Below are positions 53,351 to 63,932 of a stretch of DNA of 64,000 bases, one piece after another; position 1 is the stretch's first letter, and each line of letters starts with the position of its first letter. Position numbers and translations under genes: made by a program. The DNA is from Paratrimastix pyriformis (lineage: Eukaryota > Preaxostyla > Paratrimastigidae), in assembly GCA_027972325.1 (NCBI GenBank), contig JAPMOS010000135.1, positions 1 to 64,000 of the forward strand, given 5' to 3'. The notes under the pieces were generated by a model. That model saw only the letters and a program-made list of their open reading frames with translations, was not told the DNA's origin and searched no databases.

Positions 53351-56280
53351 TCTTCTATTCTTTCTCCCCAGTCAGTCCGTCTCCTCGTGATAATAGGAGG
53401 CTAACGAGATCAGCAATCGAGCAATCGAGAAGAGTGTTCACAAAAGGTTTTCCTCCATTTCCCAACCCCAGTCTCAAACGATCACCTCATCCCCAGCCAC
53501 CCCCACTCCAGCACTTGAGACCCAGCGTCAAGCCTCGGGGGTCTCAGGTCGCCGCTCTTCCCGTCTCTCCTCCTCCTGCTTTGATGGCGGCACTTGACCA
53601 AGCGGAACTACATCTCCCTTCAGGTTCCAGACCGGTCCGCTGTTTCGGTCTGCATTCCTTCTGAATACGAAGATGTTTTGTGTTTACTTTTATTTTGTCA
53701 AGAGACTATTTCTTTTGTTCCACAATACCGCAATGTTCAGCTCCATCATCTTATGATTGCCTGTTCACTTCACTTCACTTTCCTTCCCGCCGATCCATCC
53801 CCCCTCCTTGTGGACCAAGTCGGCCTGCCCCTCTCTCCCTTCATGCTCCCTCCCCATCCCTGCTTTCACTCACCCTTCCCTGCTCCCCTCTCCTGCTTGC
53901 TAGTGGCCAACCCTCGCACAGTGGGGTCTGGGCTCAGGTCGCTGAGGCCGGCTGGTCAATGATGCCGCTGGGCCCACCCGATCTGCGGATCTTGACCCTC
54001 TGCATCCCTCTGGGCCCCCCCGCTGGGCCATGCTGAGCATCACTCGGTCCGGTGGGACCCGGCCGAACCTCGATCCGGCCCTGGGCCCCTCGAAGGGCTC
54101 GGCCCTGTCGCTCGGCAAGCAGGCGGACGTGGTTCTCTCGCTGATGCCCCGCTGGACCTTGCCGTACTGCTGGATCGCTGAGACCCCGGGTCGTCGAGAC
54201 CTCCCACCCGTCCGTCCCCTCCCCATCCCTCCACGATCTGTTCCATCGCATTTGTCCCTTCTCTTATTGTCTTCCCGCCGCCACCCACTCGCCCGTTACG
54301 ACGAATGACGCACTCGTTTCCCCACCTCGGCCGCCGCCCAGCCTGCCGGCCGCCGGCCCTGCGGCCGCGGCCGCCCCGGCCGAGCAGCAGCAGCGGCGAG
54401 TCCGAGGAGGACGACAAGGCCCGGGTGACCCGCCGCCTGGCCCGGGCGGCCGCCAATGGTGGTGCGGCCGCCCCTGGCTGTAGCGGCTGCCCCAGTCCGG
54501 GCCCTTCCTGGTGCGGCACGGTGCTACGAGGATATCCAGGCCCGCGAGGGCCCCGACGGGGACGTGGTGGTGCATCCGTGCGACCTGTACGTCTACCAAG
54601 ACCTGATCTGGGCCGAGGTCAAGACCCTCTGCGCCCGGGTGGCCAAGCTGCTCATGCAGGTCCGCCCGCCCCGCCCCGCCTCCTCTCCCCTCCCCCCTGC
54701 CTTCCCCCATCCCCCGGCACGATTCTCATCCGCCCGGCACTCCTGCCCTGCTTACCGTGGCTGTCTGTCTGCGCTCTTGCCGACCGCAGTCGATCAAGAA
54801 GTCCTCCGAGGCGATGGGCCCCGAGGCGGGCGGCCGGGGCGACCTGTGGCGCCGCCGCTGCGGGGCGAGGACGACGACGACGCCGCCGCTGGCCGGGCCG
54901 CCACTTAAGCGGCGCGACTTCTTCGAGCAGGGCCTCCTCTCGGTGGACATGCTCAAGAAGGTCCCCCAGGCCTGATGATGGCCAGGCGACGATTGGGATT
55001 GGGCGGTGATTGGAGGTCCCGCGGACGGGCTGCTCCATGCGGCAGAGGAGCAGCGGATCGGTCAGGTGCAGGTCGTACCCGGTCATCCCGTTGTCCCGCA
55101 TCTGCTGCGCGACTGCCACCCCGGCCGCCCGGCGTGGGGAGGGGGAGAGGGAGAGGAAGAGGAGAGGGGGAGGGGCGGACCGGACATGATGATCGGACGA
55201 TGGTGATTGGGGATGGTGAGCGGATGGCGGTGTGGATGCTGTGGATGTTCCCTCATCCGTTGTTGCTGTCCGCACGCCCCTCTGCTGGCGCAGCTGATGA
55301 ACCACCAGAAGTCCTCGACCGGGGGCGCGAGCGAGTCGGGCTTCGACCCGTGCGCCACCCTGGACGACCTGGCCCGGCTCCTGGAGCCCACGCCCTTCCT
55401 GCGGCTGGGCCCGCTGGCCTACACGCTGCCCGGCCGCAGAGTCCGCCTTGCCTGGCGAGCTGCTCTTTCGGCTGGCGGACTTCCTGCCCACGGCCGAGCT
55501 GCAAGCGGGTTCCCCTAAAGATCCTGGTGCCCACCCTGCACCGGATGCACTTCCTGGCCACCCAGGTCCGCACCCACGCCCTTCCTCCCTCCATTGCGCC
55601 GCTCTCACCCCGGGACGGGCACGGTCCCATCTGGAGGAGTCCGTCCCGAGCGGGGCACCCCACCCGCATAACAGCCCGTGCTCATCACTCGCACCCCATA
55701 AAAGGTTGAGCCGCTCAGTGGACGGCCCACGGGACGAGCCCCCTGCGGACGGCAGCCCCTTTGGCCCGCTGCGGGAGCGGATCGTCGAGCTGTGCCGCTA
55801 CGACCCCAGCCACATCCTCATGGCCTACGCCCGGCTGAGCCACGCCCAGCTGCACGCCCAGCTGCGCCCTGACCGAGGGCTGCCTGGGCCTCTTCGGCTG
55901 GATGCGCCGCCACGGCCTGCCCCTCGACTCCGGTCCGCCCTTCTTGCCTCCCCTCTCCCCCCCCCTTCCAGCCTGGTGCCCCAGATCTGCCCTTCCACCG
56001 TTCCACGGTGTCCACTGTGCACGACATCGACCTGGTCCGACCGCCGTCCCTCCGCCGTCCCCGCCCCGCCTCCCGCCCCTCCCCGCCGTCCCCCCACCCG
56101 CTCACCTGCTCGCTGTCTCGCCTCCATCTCTCGCGTCCGCTGGGCCCAGGACCCGACCCTGAGCGAGCTGGCCCACCGCTGGTCATCGATGCGGACCAGT
56201 GCCCCGTGGTCGACCCCGCCACGGGCCTCCTGCGCCGCGACGAGACCAAGCCCCTGACCATCCAGCCCGTGGTCCAGTAG
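53351..56280 (+). CDS. Probable multi-exon host gene, 3' part, with F-box-like motif; family not recognised
   Basis: Coding-like blocks on plus are separated by GT..AG gaps. A good junction is LLMQ (donor GT at 54660) to SIKKSSEAM (acceptor AG ending 54789), a 130-bp intron. Another donor of the same type follows HFLATQ at 55566; both begin GTCCGC. Other blocks: VVVHPCDLYVYQDLIWAEVK (about 54561-54620), SSTGGASESGFDPCATLDDLARL (about 55315), PGELLFRLADFLPTAELQ (about 55448-55505, F-box-like), IVELCRYDPSHILMAYARLS (about 55780-55840) and a last block VIDADQCPVVDPATGLL ending in a stop at 56278-56280. Exon limits in between are uncertain. The coding end coincides with the AT-rich junction. Confidence 0.4.
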
Positions 56281-56338
56281 TTATAAAAGGAGAGTTCTGA
56301 GACAATCGATTTTCACACACAATTTTCACGCTTGCGTT

Positions 56339-56610
56339 GTTATTTGAGGCAAAATCGATTTCTTCAGAACAAAATCTTTTTCTCATTATATTTTATTGAA
56401 AAGGAGCATTTTATTTTATCAGCTTTGAATGATTTAAGCATTAATTTTCTCGAGCTACAAACGTTATTTGAGGCAAAATCGAATTCTTCAGAGCAAAATC
56501 TTTTTCTCAATGTTTTTAAGTAAAACGAGCATTTTATTTTAATCAGCTTTGACTGATTTAAGCATCAATTCATTCGAGCTACAAACGAAATTAGAGGTAA
56601 AAAGCGAATT
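56339..56610. repeat. 124-bp tandem repeats at the edge of the viral fossil
   Basis: GTTATTTGAGGCAAAATCGA at 56339 recurs at 56463, and a weaker third start lies at 56587. The period is exactly 124 bp, about 2.2 copies. Repeats at the boundary of such an element are often part of its terminal repeat. Confidence 0.75.
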
Positions 56611-57169
56611 CTCCATGCATTTTCAATTTTTTTCCATTTTTTGTCCCAGAAATTATTTTGCCATTTTTGTCAAATCAAACAATTCAATCATCTTAAGCAT
56701 CAAACGAAAGAGAATTCAATCAGAAACAGCTTATCTCTTCATTCAAAATAAAATTGTGACAAAAGTGCTTTTCAAAAGTGATCATTAAATAATGCATCAA
56801 TCTTAAGTAAATGATGCATTCTTTTTGATTGAATCAGCTCAAATAATAGATTCTAAGAAAATGGAAAAGTATGACAAAATGATAAAACAATATGAAATTT
56901 GATTTCAGCACCGAGCCCTTTAAAGCGAAAATTTACTCAGCTTTGACATGAATTGAAAGAGAAATCAATCAGATTTACCTTCTATTTCAAAGAGATAAAA
57001 AACAGCGTTTCATCATTTGAGCTATAAGGCTAATAAAGCGCAATTTTGATGAGCTACTGACGATATAATGAGTAATATCTCATCAGGATGCGCACTCATT
57101 ATAATCACTGAATCAGTAAAGGTATTTTAAGAAAAATTATTATCTATAGTTAGTATATAATAACCAGTA
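56611..57169. other. AT-rich non-coding leader of the viral fossil
   Basis: No frame of note apart from a short one at 56549-56788. It ends with TTATCTATAGTTAGTATATAATAACC-type sequence just before the first gene, a plausible promoter (the TCTA core lies about 40 bp upstream of the ATG). Confidence 0.5.
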
Positions 57170-57844
57170 ATGTCAAGCAAGCAATCTGTTGAGTCTGATA
57201 TGCCAGTTGTGATCATTCCGAATGATTTTGGAGTGAAGAAAGTGTCAATTGAAGCATTATCTGAATCATCCAGGAAGCAAGAGAAGACAATGAAGATGTG
57301 TCACATTGAACATAATGGTAGTAACCTATTAGTTCAGACGCCACAAATCGACTTAGGACCTTATGGAGTGAACTTTTACGAGAACACTAAAACCATCAGG
57401 TTACCAGTTGAGAATGTAGGCGATGACTTTAAGAAGATGATAGACAAGCTCGAGAAGTACTGTCAAAACAATGTGGAAAGCATTGTGAATGGTACTTTTG
57501 AAGAAGGCAAACCAGATGAATTTCAATACAAATCATTTGCCAAGACGAGTGATAATGACAAGTTTCCGAGCTACTATAAAGTAGCAGTTGGATATGCAGA
57601 TACACTGTATCCGAGTGTCTTCCGAAAAGATGAAGATGGTGAGGTAAAACAGGACACAACAATACAAACAAATGAGGATTTACGGAAAGCCGTCAATCCA
57701 GGGAGCACAGTTAAAATGATAGTTCAACTTAAAGTATGGGTTGATGATAAGCAGCATTATGGAATCTCAGCCTCATGCAAACAGCTACTTATAGTGAAAG
57801 AAGGGAAGAAGAAAGCAGACAATTCAAAGTCTCTTTTTGCCTAA
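57170..57844 (+). CDS. Viral ssDNA-binding-like protein (tentative), looks whole
   Basis: 224 codons from ATG to TAA. The N-terminus is short and polar. A beta-rich core follows (SNLLVQTPQIDLGPYGVNFY, then TIRLPVENVGDDFKKMIDKL, later TVKMIVQLKVWV), ending in a basic, Ser-rich tail. The pattern 'VQTP....PYGVNFY' followed by small beta strands is reminiscent of an uncharacterised family common in large DNA viruses and polinton-like viruses that is suspected to bind ssDNA. This is by impression only. It is convergent with the fibre gene, whose 3' end overlaps by 4 bp at 57841-57844. Confidence 0.4.
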   Translation: MSSKQSVESDMPVVIIPNDFGVKKVSIEALSESSRKQEKTMKMCHIEHNGSNLLVQTPQIDLGPYGVNFYENTKTIRLPVENVGDDFKKMIDKLEKYCQNNVESIVNGTFEEGKPDEFQYKSFAKTSDNDKFPSYYKVAVGYADTLYPSVFRKDEDGEVKQDTTIQTNEDLRKAVNPGSTVKMIVQLKVWVDDKQHYGISASCKQLLIVKEGKKKADNSKSLFA

Positions 57845-60835
57845 ATATTGGTAGCTTGTCGTACATTGTTTATCTTCCATGTAGCCTTCAGTGTAGAGTC
57901 GTCAGCGACATAAAATGCCATCTTACCATTGTCAATTGATGAAGGTTGAGTCGTTTCGAAAGTAACAGAAATCATCTGTCTGATTTCCGCTACAGCAGTT
58001 TTCAATGTTTCTATTTGTGCTTTTAGTGAAGCGTTTTCAATTGTTAATGAATCACAATGTGCCTTTAGTTTTTTCATCTCATTGAGCATCATGAAAGGCA
58101 AACGATCTTGTCGAATACCTTCAACAGCGCCATCCTTGTAATATACTAAATCAGGACATACATCAACACATTCTTCAGCTATTAGACCATAGCATTTGAC
58201 CTTTTTCTCATCAGCCTTGTAATTGAAATTGACGGGACGTAACTTATATAAATATGACGTATCAGCCATATCCATTACGTTTTCCTTGTATCGAATTGAG
58301 GATGTAGGAACATGTATTTTTCCAGTAGTATCGATGTACATTTGCAGAGAATCACCAGTTGATTGAGCAGTAGCTAATATGACAGGTGAAGTCAGACGAG
58401 TCTTACCAAAGTTAATCACATTAGCCCTCCAACATTAAAAACAACTCCAAAGTTAGCGTTATTTGCATTAAAGTATGAACTTGTAGTATCACCAGAAATG
58501 TTAATAAGATTATTATTCGATGAGATATTAGTGGAAGAGCCACTATTAGCAGCGAGAGACTGAGCAGAAGTGGAAGTTACAGTAGTTGCGGTGATATTAC
58601 CATTTGCATCACTATATAGATATCCGGAGGTGTTGTTAGGTAGTTTTAAGCCACCATTCAGTGTTGCCATGCCACGTAGCCAAAGATTACCACTGTTTGC
58701 ATTGCATGAGAGGTTCATGACATTGTCACTATTTTCGAATATCATACCGCAGTTAGCATTGTTATATGCACGAAGTCGAAGTGCTTGACCAGAGAAATCA
58801 TTTCCAACGCATGCAGTTGAATTGTCAAATGAAGTGGTTGCAGACATGTAAGCGCCCCAGGCGTTATCAACAGTTCCATTGAAACCAATTCTAAGCCCGA
58901 GATTTGCGGAAGAAGCAGGTGAACTGATTTTAGGGCTTGCCAAATTTCCACCAGCCGTCAGCAGTCCACGAGTCCAGAAAGTACCAGTGTTAGCATTTGC
59001 AGAGAAGTTGCATACATTGTTTGAGTTTTCGAAGATTATTCCAGTTGAAGAACTGTCATAGACACGGAATCGAATTGCATTGTTCATATCAAAGCCGGCG
59101 CATGCAGAACCAGTACCAGAGAAGTCAGCATTTGCACCAGAGCTTGCTTGATAAATGCCCCAGTTTGTGTTACCATAAGGATACATTGATATTTTGAGAG
59201 AGCCAGTGTTTGAGCCAATAAATGGACATTCAAATGGAAATGCAGTCTTAACTTTATTGGAATATATAGAAAGCATGTCAGTTGCGCCAATAGTGAATGT
59301 ATGATTTGGAGAAGTGTCATTAGCATTGTAATCACTATTGTATTTTATGTTGCCTTTTGACTTAATAGTGAAGGTAGTGTTATCAGCATTTTCGAATGTG
59401 GTGTCAGTGGAATTTACTGTGAAGTTACCTATTTTGAGAGAAGTATTAAGAGGAATTATGTTGTCAACAGCTATTGGATTGTTTATGATTAAGTTGCCAC
59501 CAGTAGTTGTTATTGAATTAGCCGTTACAGCGAGTGGAAAAGCACCAGTTACAACATATCCAGATGAGTCAGTTCCGAGGATTGGAGCATCTGTTATTGT
59601 AGTCTTTAGAGTTCCAGTGCATAGAACAGCACCAGAAGTGATAGAATTGCATGAGATAGCAGCAGGAACACTCAATGTTGCACCAGTAGGAGCCACTTTA
59701 TCAGCTACCACAGTAGCACAGTATATTTTGCTATTAGCATCACGTTGCACAATTGTTGAAGGCGCATTAGGAATAGATAAAGAGGCTATTTTTGCATCAG
59801 TCACAGCTCCATCAACGATATCAGTCGATAAGATTTTAGATACAGCCAATTCACCAGTTGCAGTGGAATGAACTATATTAGCAGAAGCCATTGTAGGAAT
59901 GATAATTTTTCCAGCATCATTCACTTGGAACAATGTAGAGGCGCCATTGTTTGTAGTTACAGTGAAGTTTTTGCCCGTTTCATTATTGTCATTATCAATA
60001 TCAATGTTTACATTACCATTTGATTGAATGTCTAAGTTTCCAGAAGTCACTGATTTGACAGAGTTTGCTAATACAGTGTTTGCAGAGATTGTTTACTTTA
60101 GTGTCACCACTTGCATTTCTAAGAACAATAGTGGAGGCAGAACTTGCATCAGTAGCAGTTGTAGCAGAGTTAGCTATTTTTCCAGCGGTGCTAATAGTGT
60201 TAAGTTTAGAATCATTAATTGTGCCATCAGTGATATCTGAATTGATCAAAGTTGATGATGACATATTTCCAGAGGCGTCACAAGGAACCAATCCAGCGGT
60301 GGTAAAAGAGGTGATTTGTGCATTAGTTGCGGTGATTTTCCAGAAGCCAGAAGTACATTATTAACTGAAGTGCCATTACCGGCAGACATTTCTGTGATGG
60401 TTGTATTTAGCAGTGGTTGATTCATTTGCAGCAGAATTCTTCCAGCATTGAAGTAGCATCATAAAGCAGTATTTGTTTATCGACAAGTCCAGTTGACACA
60501 TCCACATTAGACAGTTGTCCAATTGACATGTCAGGAATAGGAGCAGAAGGCAAAATGACATCACTATTGAATTTGACGAGTCCATTAAATGTAGTTTCAC
60601 CATTGACTGTATGAGTTCCACCATTGATTGTAAGATTGTTTCCTAACACAGTTTCTCCATCAATAGTCACATCCTTCTTTAGAACAGCATCACATCTAAG
60701 TTCGAGAGGATTTTCATTCTGAGTTTCGACAGCTACTCTATCGTAACCAAAAGTGTTATGAGAGATTCTATCAGTAAAGATGACTTTCTTTGTGGTTCCA
60801 TCTATATAACCGCAATAGAAAAAATACAAAAACAT
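57841..60835 (-). pseudogene. Virion fibre/tail-spike gene ending in a peptidase S74 chaperone domain (viral fossil)
   Basis: The downstream part (57841-58419) is a textbook S74 intramolecular chaperone: SSIRYKENV, YLYKLRPVNFNYK, YGLIAEECVDVCPDLVYY, then a helical coiled coil. In phage and viral fibres this domain trimerises the spike and cuts itself off. The upstream part (58416-60050 and further frames to 60835) is a Ser/Thr/Asn/Gly-rich beta-repeat shaft with recurrent units such as STIVQRDANSK, GIIFENS and GNLWLRG. Such proteins bind host surfaces. The gene is broken in a few places, about three. Confidence 0.65.
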
Positions 60836-60866
60836 GAAAAGATTAAGGTGTTGATTGACGATGAGT

Positions 60867-61193
60867 TTATAGCTTAGAGAGGATGTAAGGACGAATCATG
60901 TCACCGCCGATTACAGAGCAAATTACACCTACATAACGATTGAGCAGACTCACATCAAGTTTTGAACCGAATGCAAAACGAAGAGCCAGATACACAGCCA
61001 TTGACATGCCACCATCAACGAGAGCATTCTTTAGCATGGTTGAGTCGAATGATAATCCAGCCATCAGGTCTCTTCCATCGAGGAGATTTTGTAGAATAGG
61101 AGCCACAATTGTAAGTCCACCAGCTCCAGCCAGCCCGACATTTAGATAGTCAGCATAATCACTCCGCAGTGACAGAGTTTTGTGATAAGCCAA
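60867..61193 (-). CDS. Small hydrophobic viral protein, looks whole
   Basis: 108 codons. Two hydrophobic stretches (YLNVGLAGAGGLTIVAPILQ and a MAVYLALRFAF segment) suggest membrane association, with a third weak one near the C-terminus (GVICSVIGGDMIRPYIL). Small membrane proteins are common in virions of this kind. No family was identified. Confidence 0.5.
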   Translation of the reverse strand: MAYHKTLSLRSDYADYLNVGLAGAGGLTIVAPILQNLLDGRDLMAGLSFDSTMLKNALVDGGMSMAVYLALRFAFGSKLDVSLLNRYVGVICSVIGGDMIRPYILSKL

Positions 61194-61331
61194 TACAATG
61201 AGACACCACTGATTGATTTGATGGTGATGTCTTTTAGGTCGATTGCAGATTTAGTGTCAAGCCATGAATGATTCAATACTATTCATGGATAAAAATTAAG
61301 GACAAATAAGAATTAGGAGAAGAAGACATAC

Positions 61332-62303
61332 TTAGTTGTGATTAGAAGACATCCGATTCCGATGTAGCCGAACGTGGTAATACAGTTTGCGACACGGGTG
61401 AGTTTTGGACAGTGTCGAGGGTTTCTTTGCTTTAACGACAACAGACTTAGCGGCTTTCATATTAGAACTGACTTGTCCGAGTAAGTTTCCACCGAGAATC
61501 ATCATCAATTGATACTTAGGTTGCATCATCTTAGACTTTAATAAGCCTTCCATATCACCATTCTTAATCATTTCATCGAGGCATTTTGAATCTCCTCTTG
61601 AGAACATTCCAATGAGTCACGATAACCATGAAGGTATTTAGGCATTATCTTTTCAGTTATATCAGCAGTCTTAAGCAGCATTTCAGTTACATGTTTGCTA
61701 CTGTGAAAGGATTCATCCATTTTGCATCAACAACTTTAAAGAGGTCAATTTTGAATTGCATCAGTTCATCATCAGACATTGCGGCGAAGAATGCCACATT
61801 GTATTTTTCGGTCCACCGGGAGTTGATTAGTCAGTACGAGCAGCTCATTGATGTCGTTTCACGTTTGAGTAAATCTTTAGGTTTCTTTGGAGGCAAATAA
61901 TTGCACGAGTGCTCTTGACGATGCTGGTCTTGTTTGCTTGTTCCTGTTGTTGTTCGAATTCTTCTACAGCCTGTTGCATGAGTTTTTGTTCAGTTTCGAC
62001 TTGTTCCTTTGTCTTAAACACAATTTTACCATCAGGTATTTCATTGTGTAGTTGGTCTTTACGAAGAAGGAAGTCCATATTATCAATCAGTTCATCCGAC
62101 GATTTTCCTTAGACTCTCTTTAGACTCATCTTTTGAGTCATCATCAGACTCATCAATATCAGTATTTGATTCAACTGAGGCATCATCATCGACACTTTGA
62201 GAATCTTCACTATTTTCATCATCTCCATAAGGTATAGATATTTCACTCGATGAAGAGACAAAGACTGTAAATCCTCATCAGATTCAGATACACTGTCAGA
62301 CAT
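61332..62303 (-). pseudogene. Viral gene with acidic N-terminus; possible DUF5767-type virion protein
   Basis: The start is Ser/Asp/Glu-rich (MSDSVSESDEDL). Then come a KTKEQVETEQKLMQQAVEEF helix and, near the C-terminal end, KSKMMQPKYQLMMILGGNLLG followed by a Lys-rich tail. A late 'P..Q.MM..GG' helix recalls the DUF5767 family of large DNA viruses, whose role is unknown; this is a weak impression. Broken, about three breaks. Confidence 0.35.
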
Positions 62304-62342
62304 ATTAGTTAACTAATACAGTTCACACACAAAATATTTTTT

Positions 62343-62352
62343 CTATATAGAT
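62343..62352. promoter_or_regulatory. Palindromic TCTATATAGA between divergent viral genes
   Basis: TCTATATAGA reads the same on both strands and lies between the minus-strand gene starting at 62303 and a short plus-strand frame from 62402. A TCTA core in an AT-rich context is the known late promoter motif of Cafeteria roenbergensis virus and of its virophage Mavirus. Confidence 0.4.
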
Positions 62353-62386
62353 TATAGTTACAATTCAAAATGAAACCATTCATTCG

Positions 62387-62410
62387 AATGTCCATAAGGA
62401 TATGGACATT
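62387..62410. repeat. Perfect 10-bp hairpin beside an assembly gap
   Basis: AATGTCCATA (62387-62396), a 4-nt loop, then its exact complement (62401-62410). It lies 39 bp left of the run of N. Confidence 0.6.
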
Positions 62411-62448
62411 ACAGTTTATAAGTGTCCTGAGTGTGGGAAAGAATATAA
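62402..62448 (+). pseudogene. Start of a zinc-ribbon-like frame cut by the assembly gap
   Basis: MDITVYKCPECGKEY has a CxxC pair typical of a zinc ribbon or zinc finger, but the frame runs into N at 62449. Its extent beyond the gap cannot be judged. Confidence 0.25.
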
Positions 62449-62465
62449 NNNNNNNNNNNNNNNNN
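62449..62465. other. Assembly gap (17 N)
   Basis: Run of undetermined bases. Reading frames that cross it on either strand are unreliable. Confidence 0.95.
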
Positions 62466-62830
62466 ATATTGGTTCTGTAAAGTGCTTCAGGTCGATTCAA
62501 TCGCTTGCCTCCCACGTACACATTCTTTGCTTTCGCAAATTCCTTCCGGAAATCTGCTGGCGTCACTGGTGGCGTCACTGGTGGTTCCGCTTCTTCTCTT
62601 TCAGCTTCACGTTCCACTTGTTTCTCTACTTCACGTTCCACTTGTTTCTCTACTTCACGTTCAACTTGTTTCTCTACTTCACGATCAATATGGTCCAATT
62701 CCCCATTATCAAAATCCTCATTTTGTTCAAGCTTCTCAATTTCTTCAAAATCACGATCTAATTCTTTTCATACTTCTTGATCTCTTTCCCAATGCCTCAA
62801 ATTGCTTATTCTTGATGATTTCATTAAATA
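62466..62830 (-). pseudogene. Viral coiled-coil protein with EVEKQVER repeats
   Basis: On the minus strand the frame from 62698 reads IDREVEKQVEREVEKQVERE, i.e. three 8-residue repeats, then PPVTPPVTPADFRKEFAKAK and GGKRLNRPEALYRTN before entering the gap. Charged helical sequence upstream (to about 62830) may belong to the same gene. Probably a structural or scaffold-like protein. Broken, and cut by the gap. Confidence 0.4.
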
Positions 62831-63300
62831 TCACTGGATTTTGTTTCGCCAAATTTATTAACTCGTCATAATTTATTGCATCCAGATTGAAAATGTTATT
62901 ATCAGTTAAGTTTAAATATGTTTTGCTTTATCAAGTTGACGTTTATTTTCTCGTTCTTCTTTCTTTGTACCTTCATATCTTCTTTGACATCATCCAATTG
63001 CTGCTTTATTGCTTTACGTTGAGATTGGCGTTTGACATTCTTTGCCTGATTCATCAACTGAAGCAGTTCCTTCTTGGATAACTTTTAAAGATTGGTTTTC
63101 GTAAATCACTCATCTATATATTTACACAAGATATTATTTTTCTGTCTTCACGGAATTTCTGTTCCATGACTATAAATTTTGGTCCGTTTCAATATGCCAT
63201 CAAAATTTTGACGATATTTCAACTTTTCAAACGTGGTGACCAAGTCAATCAGTAAAAGTTAAATTTTGGGCCGTCGCTACATTATATAATGCTTGTATTC
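62831..63300 (-). other. Viral region with a basic helical minus-strand reading frame and intergenic DNA
   Basis: Short minus-strand frames are Lys/Gln-rich (helical) up to about 63090. The interval 63100-63300 has no frame of note and includes TCTATATAT at about 63113, another occurrence of the putative promoter core. Confidence 0.35.
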
Positions 63301-63883
63301 TTTCTTTGGTTCACAAATTAACAAGTTCAAACAATTAATATCCTCTTTGTCATCTTAAATATCAGGAAATATCCTGTATTAGCTCTGATTTGTGTCGGAA
63401 TATTGTAGAAGTATTGTGCTAAATATATCACCGATGCTTGTTTATGTCGGCCTGATGTAAAGTATTCTGTCATAATCGCCTGTTTCTGTTTGGGTTCATT
63501 CATGAAATCATCAAATATCACTAACTTTCTGGATTCGTATGGTAACTCCTCAACTGGAATCACATCTTCAGTTTATTTCCATAATACACCATCTCTAACT
63601 CAGGCTCCTCAAGTTGCTCTCTTGCATTGGCTTGAACGTCTTCAAGATATTCTATCAACTTCACATAGACATCGTTAGGATCATCCACATGTTTACTGTA
63701 GATATAGATCTTATCAAATGGTATCTGACCTTGCACTATCATTGATACAAGGGCATTGGTCTTACCACTTCCTGATCCTCCAACCATACACATCCGAAAT
63801 AATCCTTGTGGTGCAAATGGATTCAGGATCTTTTCATTGTGCTGATCATCACCAAAAATTCTTTCACATTTATAACATCCATT
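63301..63883 (-). pseudogene. A32-like (FtsK/HerA superfamily) genome-packaging ATPase, viral fossil
   Basis: The Walker A motif VGGSGSGKT lies in the frame 63560-63793. A Walker B-like LVIFDDF and a downstream QASVIYLAQYFYNIPTQIRANTG segment lie in the frame 63327-63563. This order and the 'SVIYLAQ..F..P..IR.N' wording are typical of A32-type packaging ATPases of poxvirus-like giant viruses, Polintons and virophages. The enzyme pumps genomic DNA into the capsid. Broken, with about two or three breaks. Confidence 0.7.
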
Positions 63884-63932
63884 GTTTCTATATAAAGAGG
63901 CAAGATATTTATTTTCTTCTGTAAATATATAA

